DNA of 64,000 nucleotides from Bacteroidota bacterium. GTDB lineage: Bacteria > Bacteroidota > Bacteroidia > Cytophagales > Cytophagaceae. Position numbers and translations under genes: made by a program. Every line of letters starts with the position of its first letter. Position 1 is the stretch's first letter. The stretch spans positions 26,880 to 90,879 of the forward strand of contig JAEYZG010000027.1 of the NCBI GenBank assembly GCA_023428135.1, written 5' to 3'. Below the pieces are notes generated by a model. The model saw only the letters and a list, made by a program, of their open reading frames with translations, was not told where the DNA came from and did no database searches. Positions 44,564-53,370 of this stretch are shown piece by piece.

Positions 44564-45496
44564 TTGAAATTTGCTGCAGTAGATATTGGCTCCAACGCTA
44601 TCCGTTTTCAGATAACAAGCATACTGAAACACAAAGACATATTCAATTTTAAAAAACTTGAATATGTTCGTTTTCCGCTTAGACTTGGTCAGGATGTATT
44701 TCAATACAATAAGATTAGTCCGGAAAAAGCAGAAAAGTTCGTAAAGCTCATGAAAACCTTTAAAATGCTTTTAGAACTTTATGAAGTGGATGATTATATA
44801 TTCTGTGCAACTTCTGCAATGCGTGAATCCTCCAATGGAAGGGAAATTGCAGAACGGGTAAAAAAAGAAGTTGGTATTTCAATTGATATTATTGATGGAG
44901 ATCAGGAAGCTGACCTCATCAATGCAGTTCTCTTCAATGAACTTGATGAAAAAAGTTACATTCATATTGATGTAGGTGGTGGTAGCACGGAGCTGAACAT
45001 TTTTGTGAATAAAAACAAAGTTGCTGCACAATCCTTTAAAATAGGATCTGTAAGAAGACTGAACAAACTTGATGCGCCTGAGGAATGGAATAGAATGGAA
45101 AAGTGGGTTAGCGATAATATTTCCAAAGCTGAAAGACCGGTATATGCTATAGGTACAGGGGGTAACATAGGAAAAATCTATGAGTTGGCGAATCTCTCAA
45201 GATCCAAAGATCTGAAACCTAGCATAAAGATTGACAAGATTGAAGGAGTGCAGAAACAGGTAGCTTCTATGACCTATGAAGACAGAATCCATGTATTAAA
45301 TCTTAACCCTGACCGTGCCGACGTTATTGTTCCGGCTTCGGATATATATATATCTGTGATGCGATATGCCGGCGCTAAGGAAATGTTGGTGCCTGAACTA
45401 GGTCTGAAAGATGGCTTGATACAAATGTTGTTCAGGAGAAATATGCTCGATTTAAATCAAGTCACCATTATCAATACTAATAAGTTCCCGAAATAA
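44564..45496 (+). CDS. Ppx/GppA family phosphatase (exopolyphosphatase-like)
   Basis: These enzymes hydrolyse polyphosphate or the alarmone pppGpp. The 310-aa protein has the actin-like ATPase fold with VDIGSNAIRFQI (residues 6-17), ATSAMRES near 86, DGDQEADLI near 111 and HIDVGGGSTELNIF near 134. It has only the two-domain core, as in the short Ppx proteins. It begins with TTG at 44564, the start that gives the canonical N-terminus MKFAAVDIGSN. A TATTTTTG box is at 44473-44480. It converges on the GT2-DUF4337-ppk1 run. Confidence 0.88.
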   Translation: MKFAAVDIGSNAIRFQITSILKHKDIFNFKKLEYVRFPLRLGQDVFQYNKISPEKAEKFVKLMKTFKMLLELYEVDDYIFCATSAMRESSNGREIAERVKKEVGISIDIIDGDQEADLINAVLFNELDEKSYIHIDVGGGSTELNIFVNKNKVAAQSFKIGSVRRLNKLDAPEEWNRMEKWVSDNISKAERPVYAIGTGGNIGKIYELANLSRSKDLKPSIKIDKIEGVQKQVASMTYEDRIHVLNLNPDRADVIVPASDIYISVMRYAGAKEMLVPELGLKDGLIQMLFRRNMLDLNQVTIINTNKFPK

Positions 45497-45508
45497 TCCG
45501 GGAACTTA
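45481..45508. terminator. hairpin shared by convergent ppx and GT2 gene ends
   Basis: TAAGTTCCC (45481-45489) and GGGAACTTA (45500-45508) pair across 10 nt; the arms overlap the end of the ppx coding region and the stop of the glycosyltransferase gene. It has no strong U-tract, so function as a terminator is probable but unproved. Confidence 0.55.
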
Positions 45509-46264
45509 CTTTTCTGCCCTTAATTTTTTCAGTTTATTATATTTTTGAAAGGTGACTCTACCTGTTTCTTTGGCTATGACATAGCCAAAATATCCATCTA
45601 GTATACCCAATTTAAGTATATAGGAATGAAAAAATCGATATAACGGACTTATGTATAATTTGATAAATCCAGGTTTCTTTCCCTCTTTAAAAAGTCTTTC
45701 GGCTGCGAGTGTACTATACTTGTCATTTTTATGATCATACTGATCAAAAGAATAAATAGTATAGTGAAGAATAGCCCCTTTAAGTTTTTTTACAGTCGTC
45801 CCTTTCTCCATATTTAGCTTTTCATGAACCGGACTACTATCCCATTTGATTTTATCTTTCCGAAAAATTCGTATATGAGATTCCGGATTCCAGTGGCCAA
45901 ACTTCAGCCATTGACCACAGAAATTGGATTTCCTTGGTATTTCAAAGCTATCGAATTGAGGATTATTCAATTCTCTTTTAATTTCTTCAATTAGATCTTC
46001 GGATAACTCTTCATCGGCATCAAGGGAAAGTATATAATCATACTGAGCATAACTATTGCCGAGATTTTTTGTAGGACCATATCCCTCCCACTTTCTTCGA
46101 AGAAAATTGACTTTATATTTTCTGCAAATGTCTTCTGTATTGTCTTTGCTGAATGAATCCACCACCACAATATCATCTGTAAGACGAGTAAGAGATTGTA
46201 AACACCTTTCAATGTTTTTTTCCTCATTGTATGTTATGACGACAGCCGATACAGGTACTTTCAT
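45506..46264 (-). CDS. glycosyltransferase family 2
   Basis: A 252-aa cytoplasmic or peripheral enzyme with the GT-A fold: VSAVVITYNEEKNIERCLQSL (residues 5-25), DDIVVVDSFSKDNTE near 31, and the metal-binding DADEELSED (82-90, DxD). The pattern is close to the family that acts on lipopolysaccharide core or exopolysaccharide (WaaE-like), an inference. It ends the gyrB-side run gyrB...ppk1-DUF4337-GT2, 3 nt after the DUF4337 gene. Its acceptor is unknown. Confidence 0.88.
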   Translation of the reverse strand: MKVPVSAVVITYNEEKNIERCLQSLTRLTDDIVVVDSFSKDNTEDICRKYKVNFLRRKWEGYGPTKNLGNSYAQYDYILSLDADEELSEDLIEEIKRELNNPQFDSFEIPRKSNFCGQWLKFGHWNPESHIRIFRKDKIKWDSSPVHEKLNMEKGTTVKKLKGAILHYTIYSFDQYDHKNDKYSTLAAERLFKEGKKPGFIKLYISPLYRFFHSYILKLGILDGYFGYVIAKETGRVTFQKYNKLKKLRAEK

Positions 46265-46267
46265 ATA

Positions 46268-46882
46268 TTAATGAACAATACTGAATGCATAAATTGTAAC
46301 CGAACTTCCTATTAATCCAAGACCTATAAGCAACATAAAAAAAGCTTTTTTACTTTTTTCCGTTGAGGAAATAAGGCTTATAGCTCCCATCACAAGAGCA
46401 AGCTGAAGAAACAGTGTGGCAAAATCAAAATAATCGCCTGCCCTTCCGAGAATCTGCAGATGATCTTCCCATTCTTTTACCCCAATTACCTGACCTAGTT
46501 TTCCATCAAGCTCCTGTACCCAATTTTCCTTTCCTACTGCTTTTGAACCAAGGAGAATTTCCTTCTTCTCTTTTGAATATCTCTCCACCTCTTTATCCAG
46601 TCCTTCAACAACACTTTCTATGGCTGCTCTTTTATCCTCCACAATCACACCTGACTTAAGCAATGACTTTAATAACTCACCTTGTCCTTCAGCCAATGAT
46701 TCTTTAATGCTCTTGGACTGGTACCACATATAAGCTGAGCTTTTCTCATTCGTCTCGATAATTTCATCATCTCCGTATTTCCCTCCTCCCAGGTCTGCAA
46801 TAGCAAGTACTGCGGCAAATACAGCAAGCAACAAGCCACAGTAGGTTTCCAGTCTGTTGCTTTTTTTCTCCGGTTCTTCCAT
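46268..46882 (-). CDS. DUF4337-like membrane protein
   Basis: A 204-aa protein with a membrane segment at residues 13-28 (YCGLLLAVFAAVLAIADLG) and two near the C-terminus (about 148-166 and 175-198), and a charged helical middle. The early motif SSAYMWYQSKSIKESL fits the DUF4337 family of unknown function. It is placed between ppk1 (54 nt) and the GT2 gene (3 nt). A role beside polyphosphate is not shown. Confidence 0.72.
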   Translation of the reverse strand: MEEPEKKSNRLETYCGLLLAVFAAVLAIADLGGGKYGDDEIIETNEKSSAYMWYQSKSIKESLAEGQGELLKSLLKSGVIVEDKRAAIESVVEGLDKEVERYSKEKKEILLGSKAVGKENWVQELDGKLGQVIGVKEWEDHLQILGRAGDYFDFATLFLQLALVMGAISLISSTEKSKKAFFMLLIGLGLIGSSVTIYAFSIVH

Positions 46883-46922
46883 TAAAATTCTATTTCTAAA
46901 ATAATGCGGATAAAAATAAATA

Positions 46923-46948
46923 AAGCTCTTTCTGAATTAGAAGAGCTT
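46923..46948 (-). terminator. hairpin at the end of ppk1
   Basis: AAGCTCTT (46923-46930) and AAGAGCTT (46941-46948) form an 8-bp stem whose loop holds the ppk1 stop codon. On the minus strand it runs into TATTTATTT, giving a plausible partial terminator. Confidence 0.5.
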
Positions 46949-49129
46949 CGCTTTTAATACTATTTCTTTAGTAACTTTATAAAACTCTTCATGCACATTA
47001 AACGGTTCTTCACCTTCAGTGGCCTGATTGATATAAGTACCGTCGTTCAACAACACATAGCTATTCACATTATCTTTAAGTGAATAATCTAGTATGCTGA
47101 TTGTTTGTTGTTTCAATAATGGGTCTGCAATCAGAAACAAAGATTCAATTCTTCTTTCAAAACTTCTCACCATCATATCAGCACTCCCCCCATATACTTT
47201 TGAATCACCTGCGTTATGGAAATAGTAAATTCTGGAATGCTCAAGAAAGTTACCTACAATGGACTTAACAAAAATATTTTCACTAACACCTTCTACACCT
47301 GGTCTGAGACAACACATTCCTCTTACAATCAGTTTTATTGAAACTCCCGCCTGAGAAGCTAGATATAGGGCGTCGATAGTTTCATTATCCTGAAGAGAAT
47401 TTATTTTTATTACAATTCCGCTAGGCAATCCATTCTTCGCGTTTTCAGCCTCCTGATTAATAAGCTCAATAAGCTTCTTCCGCATATTTCCAGGAGCGGT
47501 GATCAGATATTTATATTCCGAATGTACAGAATGACCTGTTATAACATTAAAAAATTCATTGATATCATGTGCATAAACCTCATTAGTAGTAAGCAGTCCA
47601 AGATCTGTATAAAACTTAGCAGTCTCTTCATTATAGTTACCACTGGACATATGCACATATCTTGTTACTTTCTCGTTGTCCTCTTTACGGACAATCATCA
47701 TCAGCTTGGTGTGCGTCTTATAGTTGCTAACTCCATATATAACAAAGCAGCCCGCCTTTTGAAGTCTCTGAGCTTCCTTAATATTATTTTCTTCGTCAAA
47801 TCTGGCTTTGACTTCAAAGAGAACTGAAACATGTTTACCATTTTCAGCTGCTTTTAATAAAGCATTGGTTATTCTTGACTCCTTTGCCAATCTGTAAATA
47901 GTGATTTTGATAGAAAGCACGTCCGGATCTTCCGCAGCACGCTCTATGAGATCAATAACAGGTCTGACATTATTATAAGGATGATGTAGCAATACATCAT
48001 GAAACTTCAGATACTCGAAAAGATCTTCATCCACTTCTTTGCCAAAGCTTATAGGCTTTACAGGAGCAGGTAGAGTTGGGAGTTTGTCTTTAAATCTTTT
48101 ATGATTGATAATCTGCCAAAGGCTGGTATAATCAATAAGGTTGTCATTGACAAAAATATTCGATTCATCAATTTCCCAACGCTCTGTTAAGAGCTTCATC
48201 ATCCATTGAGAATATTTTGGCTCTACTTCAACCCTAACAACCCTTGCGGTTCTTCTTGTTTTCAGCTTTCTTTTTATTTCATCAATAAATTGAGCTTCCA
48301 TATCATCACTTTCTTCAAGTGAAAAATCTCCATTTCTTGTAATACGGAAGAGATTTACAGATAAAATGTCAACATTTCTGAACAGCTTATGAATTTGCCA
48401 GCGAATTATTTCCTCTATAGGAATGAAGATAATTTTCTCGTCCCTTTCAATTTCAAAAAATCGAGGCAGGTTTTGGGGGATCTGAACAAAGGATAATTTT
48501 CTCTGGTCAGAGGCACTTTCCTTGTTTCTGGTAATGACACCAAAAATCAGGATTTTATTCATTAGAATTGGGAATGAATGGTAATTGTCATATACCATCG
48601 GAGTAAGCATTGGGAAGACAAGTTTCTTAAAATAAGAAATTACCTTTTCCTTTTCTTCCTCAAAAAGATCTTCGATTCCGGCAATTCCGAATCCATTTTC
48701 AGAGAATAATGGCTTAAGTTCCTTTCCATAATATGCAACCTGATCTTTGCAAAAGTCCTGAACTTCACTGAGCAGAGTTTTTCTAAAAGGTATCTCCCTG
48801 AGTCCGGAATAATCAACTCTTTCCTTTCCGTAGTCTATATAATTATAAAGACTTCCAACCCTGATCATAAAAAACTCATCAAGGTTGGAAGACGTTATTG
48901 CAAGGAATTTAAGTCTTTCAAAAATTGTACGATTTGATTTCTTAGCCTGGTCTAAAACTCTGTAGTTGAATTTCATCCAGCTAAGATCTCTGCTGATATA
49001 CCTACTATTGGTAATTACCGGGGTCTGTTGCAGTAACATTGAAATATGTCTTCTATACCTGTTAAGTTTATTTTTTATCGTCTCAACAGTTTGGAACCCT
49101 CCCAAGAGCTTTCTTATTTTCACTTTCAA
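46937..49129 (-). CDS. ppk1: polyphosphate kinase 1
   Basis: PPK1 makes polyphosphate from ATP reversibly. The 730-aa protein has the N-terminal helical region (RYISRDLSWMKFNYRVLD), a PPK head and two PLD-like catalytic domains. The phosphorylated His is in VHMSSGNYNEETAKFYTD, and the second catalytic His in FLEHSRIYYFHNAG. The frame starts at 49129, but the first about 30 residues (MKVKIRKLLGGFQTVETIK) are unusual; the in-frame ATG at 49039 (MLLQQTPVITN) could be the true start. It lies 106 nt downstream of gyrB. Confidence 0.94.
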   Translation of the reverse strand: MKVKIRKLLGGFQTVETIKNKLNRYRRHISMLLQQTPVITNSRYISRDLSWMKFNYRVLDQAKKSNRTIFERLKFLAITSSNLDEFFMIRVGSLYNYIDYGKERVDYSGLREIPFRKTLLSEVQDFCKDQVAYYGKELKPLFSENGFGIAGIEDLFEEEKEKVISYFKKLVFPMLTPMVYDNYHSFPILMNKILIFGVITRNKESASDQRKLSFVQIPQNLPRFFEIERDEKIIFIPIEEIIRWQIHKLFRNVDILSVNLFRITRNGDFSLEESDDMEAQFIDEIKRKLKTRRTARVVRVEVEPKYSQWMMKLLTERWEIDESNIFVNDNLIDYTSLWQIINHKRFKDKLPTLPAPVKPISFGKEVDEDLFEYLKFHDVLLHHPYNNVRPVIDLIERAAEDPDVLSIKITIYRLAKESRITNALLKAAENGKHVSVLFEVKARFDEENNIKEAQRLQKAGCFVIYGVSNYKTHTKLMMIVRKEDNEKVTRYVHMSSGNYNEETAKFYTDLGLLTTNEVYAHDINEFFNVITGHSVHSEYKYLITAPGNMRKKLIELINQEAENAKNGLPSGIVIKINSLQDNETIDALYLASQAGVSIKLIVRGMCCLRPGVEGVSENIFVKSIVGNFLEHSRIYYFHNAGDSKVYGGSADMMVRSFERRIESLFLIADPLLKQQTISILDYSLKDNVNSYVLLNDGTYINQATEGEEPFNVHEEFYKVTKEIVLKAKLF

Positions 49130-49235
49130 TGATTAGAGGTATGCATAATGAAATGCAATTTATAAACCTTCCTCGATATAAAAATAATATATCTCCGGAA
49201 AAAGTTTAAAATTACCTGAGTACCACCGATATATT

Positions 49236-51191
49236 CTAGATATCCAGTTTTGCGTATTTAGCGTTTTTCTCAATGAATTCGCGGCGAGGCGCTACTTCAT
49301 CTCCCATCAGCATTGAAAACAGATGATCTGCTTCTGCGGCAGACTCAATAGATACTTTCTTTAAACTTCTTTTCTCCGGATCCATAGTTGTTGTCCACAA
49401 CTGCTCCGGGTTCATCTCTCCGAGACCTTTATATCTCTGTATATTTACAGAGTCTTCTTTTCCTTCTTTAGCAATTTCCTTTATTGCCATATCGCGCTGA
49501 TCTTCAGTCCAGCAATATCTTTCCTCTTTTCCTTTTTTAACAAGGTAAAGTGGTGGAAGTGCAATATAGAGATAGCCATTTTCTATCAGCTTCTTCATGT
49601 ATCTGAAGAAGAAAGTAAGAATCAATGTCCTGATGTGACTACCATCAATATCGGCATCGGTCATGATGATGATCTTATGGTATCTCAACTTGTCAAGATT
49701 CAGGGCTTTATCATCTTCAGGGGTTCCAAAGCTGACACCAAGTGCAGTGATGATGTTTTTAATTTCATCATTTTCATAAATTCTGTGCTCCTGGGCTTTT
49801 TCCACGTTAAGAATTTTACCTCTTAATGGTAGTATTGCCTGGAATTTTCTGTCTCTTCCCTGTTTGGCAGATCCTCCTGCAGAGTCACCCTCTACAAGGT
49901 AAACTTCACAAAGGGAAGGATCTGACTCTGAACAGTCTGCAAGTTTACCTGGCAAACCAGTTCCGGAAAGAACGTTCTTTCTCTGAACCATTTCCCTTGC
50001 TTTCTTTGCCGCTAATCTGGCCTGAGCAGCAAGCACTACTTTTGCAACTATTGCTTTCGCCTCTTTCGGGTGTTCTTCCAGGTAAGTAGTAAGCATATCT
50101 CCCACTACTACATCTACAGCTCCCATTACATCAGAGTTCCCTAACTTTGTTTTTGTCTGACCTTCAAACTGAGGTTCAGCCACTTTCACTGAAACAATTG
50201 CTGTCAGACCTTCTCTGAAGTCATCTCCACTGATTTCTATCTTCAGCTTCTCCAGCATCCCTGATTTTTCAGCATAAGCTTTCAAGGTTCTGGTTAAAGC
50301 ACGTCTGAAACCGGCAACGTGAGTTCCCCCCTCTATTGTATTGATATTATTGACGTAAGAAAATACGTTCTCAGTATAAGAGGTATTATACTGCATTGCA
50401 ACCTCAACAGGAATTGGTCCTTTATCACTCTCCATATATAATGGATCAGGAATAAGTTTCTCTCTAGTTGAATCAAGGTACTGAACAAACTCTCTCAGAC
50501 CACCTTGCGAATAAAAAGTTTCAGTAACAGGAGTCCCGTCTTCTCCCTTTGTTCTTGTATCTGTAAGGTGAATTGTAATTCCTTTATTAAGGAATGCCAA
50601 TTCTCTTAAGCGGGTTGCAACGGTTTCGTATTTATATTCTTTTGTTGTAAAAATCGTATCATCAGGCATGAAATGAACAGTGGTTCCTGTTTTTTCACTT
50701 TCTCCTACTATTTTTACAGCATATTGAGGGACACCTTTTGAATACTCCTGCTGAAAAATTTTTCCTTCTCTTTGAACAGTAACCTTTAAATGGATAGATA
50801 ATGCGTTTACACAAGAAACTCCCACACCGTGAAGACCTCCGGATACTTTATAGGTATCCTTATCAAATTTTCCTCCCGCATGAAGGACCGTCATTACGAC
50901 TTCAAGTGCGGATCTGTTTTCTTTAGTGTGAATTCCAGTTGGAATACCACGACCATTATCAGAAACAGTTATTGAATTATCCTCATTTATAGTGACATTA
51001 ATCGTATCACAATATCCGGCCAGGGCTTCGTCAATGGAGTTATCCACTACTTCCCAGACAAGGTGATGAAGACCTTTAACGCCAATATCTCCGATATACA
51101 TGGCCGGACGCTTTCTAACAGCTTCCAGGCCTTCCAGAACTTGAATGTTATCCGCTGAGTAATTGCTCACTTTATCAGTAATTTCGCTCAT
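49236..51191 (-). CDS. gyrB: DNA gyrase subunit B
   Basis: GyrB provides the ATPase and TOPRIM functions of DNA gyrase. The 651-aa protein has the GHKL ATPase motifs (WEVVDNSIDEALAGYCD, DNGRGIPTGIH, GGLHGVGVSCVNAL), the transducer domain, the TOPRIM motifs EGDSAGGSAKQGRDR and DADIDGSHIRTL, and the C-terminal QRYKGLGEMNPEQLW. The short C-terminus is normal for a GyrB without the E. coli insertion. It is not near dnaA, so it does not mark an origin. It starts the gyrB-ppk1-DUF4337-GT2 direction. Confidence 0.96.
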   Translation of the reverse strand: MSEITDKVSNYSADNIQVLEGLEAVRKRPAMYIGDIGVKGLHHLVWEVVDNSIDEALAGYCDTINVTINEDNSITVSDNGRGIPTGIHTKENRSALEVVMTVLHAGGKFDKDTYKVSGGLHGVGVSCVNALSIHLKVTVQREGKIFQQEYSKGVPQYAVKIVGESEKTGTTVHFMPDDTIFTTKEYKYETVATRLRELAFLNKGITIHLTDTRTKGEDGTPVTETFYSQGGLREFVQYLDSTREKLIPDPLYMESDKGPIPVEVAMQYNTSYTENVFSYVNNINTIEGGTHVAGFRRALTRTLKAYAEKSGMLEKLKIEISGDDFREGLTAIVSVKVAEPQFEGQTKTKLGNSDVMGAVDVVVGDMLTTYLEEHPKEAKAIVAKVVLAAQARLAAKKAREMVQRKNVLSGTGLPGKLADCSESDPSLCEVYLVEGDSAGGSAKQGRDRKFQAILPLRGKILNVEKAQEHRIYENDEIKNIITALGVSFGTPEDDKALNLDKLRYHKIIIMTDADIDGSHIRTLILTFFFRYMKKLIENGYLYIALPPLYLVKKGKEERYCWTEDQRDMAIKEIAKEGKEDSVNIQRYKGLGEMNPEQLWTTTMDPEKRSLKKVSIESAAEADHLFSMLMGDEVAPRREFIEKNAKYAKLDI

Positions 51192-51327
51192 TATAGAAGG
51201 GTATTGTAAAGTGTAAATTTACAATTTTTAATTAGATTATTCGCCTTTATAAGGGAGGAATGGATAAATATTTATCAACAGGGCGAAATAAGTTTTCAAA
51301 ACAACCAACCAACTATTTATCAGAGCA

Positions 51328-51699
51328 TTAATAAGTCCCTACAGATAGCATTACCAGGGTACACCCCATTACAGGTTCTATATTATTTTTCTGAGCCAAC
51401 TCAATCAGTTCATCATTCTCGGTACCTGGATTAAATATGATCCTTTTTGGCTTGAGATTGATTATATAATCATAAAGACTGGTCTGATTATGAGGACCTA
51501 CATACAAGGTAACAGTATCTATTCCTTCTATGTTTGGCTTGTCATTCATAATAGTTTTTCCTGCAACCTCACCTTTTTTAATTCCTACAGGAAATATTTC
51601 ATGACCGAATTTTACCAGCATATGAGCTGCTTTGTATGCAAATCTTGAAGAATCGGGGGTAGCGCCTAAAATGACAGTTCTTTTATTCATAATATTCAA
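51328..51699 (-). CDS. CoA-binding domain protein (YccU-like)
   Basis: A 123-aa Rossmann-fold protein of the CoA-binding family (YccU/HcgA type). It has TVILGATPDSSRFAYKAAHML (residues 8-28), HEIFPVGIKKGEVAG, and the LKPKRIIFNPGTENDEL motif. It lies 13 nt downstream of the FAD protein gene, so the two probably share a transcript. A start at 51690 (MNKRTVIL) is as likely as 51699. Its metabolic role is not known; a link to CoA or acyl-CoA sensing is inferred from the fold. Confidence 0.83.
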   Translation of the reverse strand: MNIMNKRTVILGATPDSSRFAYKAAHMLVKFGHEIFPVGIKKGEVAGKTIMNDKPNIEGIDTVTLYVGPHNQTSLYDYIINLKPKRIIFNPGTENDELIELAQKNNIEPVMGCTLVMLSVGTY

Positions 51700-51712
51700 A
51701 AATCAATGATTC

Positions 51713-53284
51713 TTAGCATCCATAAATTGCCGCCAGACTTTCCGCACATTTTTCTCCATCCATGGCAGCAGATACAATACCTCCTGCATATCCGGCGCCC
51801 TCACCACAAGGAAACAATCTTTTGATCTGTATATGTTCCCTTTCCTCTTTTTTTCTTGGAATGGAAACCGGTGAAGACGTTCTGCTTTCAACTCCCACAA
51901 TCTGAGCTTCATTGGTCAGATAACCTCTCATTTTCTGACCAAAATCTTTAAAGCCTTGTCTTAATCTCTGAACAATAAAAGTGGGCAACACATCACCCAT
52001 TTCACAGGATTTTAATCCCGGCTGGTAAGAGGTTTCCAGCAAAGACGAAGATACTTTTTTCTGAACAAAATCTGCCAGGCGTTGAGCAGGAGCTGTTTGA
52101 GTTTGTCCCCCCATTATCCAGGCTTGTCTTTCCACTTTTTTTTGAAACTCCAATCCCGCCAATGGGCCAAACTTTTCAAACTCTTTGAACTCTTCTTTTT
52201 CAACAGATACAACTATGCCACTATTCGCAAATTTAGAATCCCTTCTGGATGGAGACATGCCATTTACAACAATCTCTTCCTGAGCTGTAGCTGAGGGTAC
52301 AATGAATCCTCCAGGACACATACAAAATGAAAATACCCCTCTTTGAACTCCCTGGAACGGCACCTGACTGACCAGCGCATAACTTGCAGCAGGAAGATAA
52401 TCTCCTCTATACTCGCAGTGGTATTGAAGGGAATCTATAAGACTTTGCTGATGTTCCACCCGCACTCCAAGTGCAAATGGTTTAGCTTCCACTGTAATGC
52501 CTTTATTATGAAGAAGGTAAAAAATATCTCTGGCTGAATGGCCTGTAGCCAGTATTACCCCTATTCCAGATATACGTTCTCCACTGCCTAAAACAACACC
52601 TTTCATCTCCTCACCTTGCAGTATAAAATCAGTGACCTTTGAATCAAACCTGACCTCTCCTCCTGCTTCTATAACTGTATTTCTAAGATCCTGGACAACC
52701 ATTGGCAGTTTATTAGTTCCGATGTGAGGATGTGCATCTACCAAAATTTCTTCTGTAGCACCATGAGCTACAAAAATTTCCAGAATTCGCCTTATATCTC
52801 CACGTTTTCCCGATCGGGTGTAAAGTTTACCGTCAGAATAGGTACCTGCACCTCCTTCTCCAAAGCAATAATTAGATTCAGGATTAACAATGTGATCTTT
52901 ATTAATAGCTGCCAGGTCGCGTCTTCTGGTACGGACATCCTTACCTCTTTCAAGAACAATAGGTTTAATACCCAGCTCTATAAGCCTGATAGCAGCAAAA
53001 AGTCCGGCCGGACCAGCTCCCACAACTATAGCCTGCGGCTTGTTATTCAAATTGGGAAACTCCTTTTTCCAGCTGATCTGGGAACCAGGAACTTCGTCTA
53101 CCCAAACTTCTGTCTGAAAATTAATTTTAACCTGTCTGCTCCTGGCATCAATGGAGCGTCGCAGATGCCTGAAAAGTACATTTTCTCCGGAAGAGATACC
53201 GGCCTTTTTTAAAATTTCCTGATTCAGCAAATCAGGATTTTCTGCCACCTGAACAGGCACAGTTAATTCAACTATTTGTCTCAT
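51713..53284 (-). CDS. FAD-dependent dehydrogenase-like protein (COG2509)
   Basis: A 523-aa flavoprotein. Residues about 85-110 (QAIVVGAGPAGLFAAIRLIE) hold the FAD dinucleotide fold, followed by VLERGKDVRTRRRDLAAI, and later VILATGHSARDIF and the C-terminal LFPCGEGAGYAGGIVSAAMD. The N-terminal 80 residues form a small extra domain (VELTVPVQVAENPDL). This family is widespread but its substrate is not established. It is upstream of the CoA-binding gene. Confidence 0.87.
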   Translation of the reverse strand: MRQIVELTVPVQVAENPDLLNQEILKKAGISSGENVLFRHLRRSIDARSRQVKINFQTEVWVDEVPGSQISWKKEFPNLNNKPQAIVVGAGPAGLFAAIRLIELGIKPIVLERGKDVRTRRRDLAAINKDHIVNPESNYCFGEGGAGTYSDGKLYTRSGKRGDIRRILEIFVAHGATEEILVDAHPHIGTNKLPMVVQDLRNTVIEAGGEVRFDSKVTDFILQGEEMKGVVLGSGERISGIGVILATGHSARDIFYLLHNKGITVEAKPFALGVRVEHQQSLIDSLQYHCEYRGDYLPAASYALVSQVPFQGVQRGVFSFCMCPGGFIVPSATAQEEIVVNGMSPSRRDSKFANSGIVVSVEKEEFKEFEKFGPLAGLEFQKKVERQAWIMGGQTQTAPAQRLADFVQKKVSSSLLETSYQPGLKSCEMGDVLPTFIVQRLRQGFKDFGQKMRGYLTNEAQIVGVESRTSSPVSIPRKKEEREHIQIKRLFPCGEGAGYAGGIVSAAMDGEKCAESLAAIYGC

Positions 53285-53343
53285 TTCTGTAAGGTTTTTA
53301 TCCTTAAAAGCAGGGAGTCCCCTGATTATTTGTATTCTTGATT

Positions 53344-53368
53344 AAACTTTAAGCTTCAACTTAAAACT
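53344..53368. repeat. dispersed AT-rich repeat, copy downstream of the YwqK gene
   Basis: ACTTTAAGCTTCAACTTAAA here matches ACTTTAAGCTTTTAACTTAA at 62726-62748, beside the IS, with a two-base length difference. Related words occur at 17462-17493 and 40426-40441. All are intergenic and next to gene ends. Confidence 0.6.
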
Positions 53369-53370
53369 TT

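Noticed and set aside
49236..51191. gyrB, with dnaN at 11680-12804, as a sign of the replication origin
   Set aside because: The two genes are 36 kb apart, dnaA and recF are absent, and no DnaA-box cluster was noticed in the spacers.
52724..53212. 162-codon plus-strand frame opposite the FAD protein gene
   Set aside because: It is antisense to a motif-rich flavoprotein gene (FAD fold and CGEGAGYAGG), and its own translation is serine-rich with no motif.
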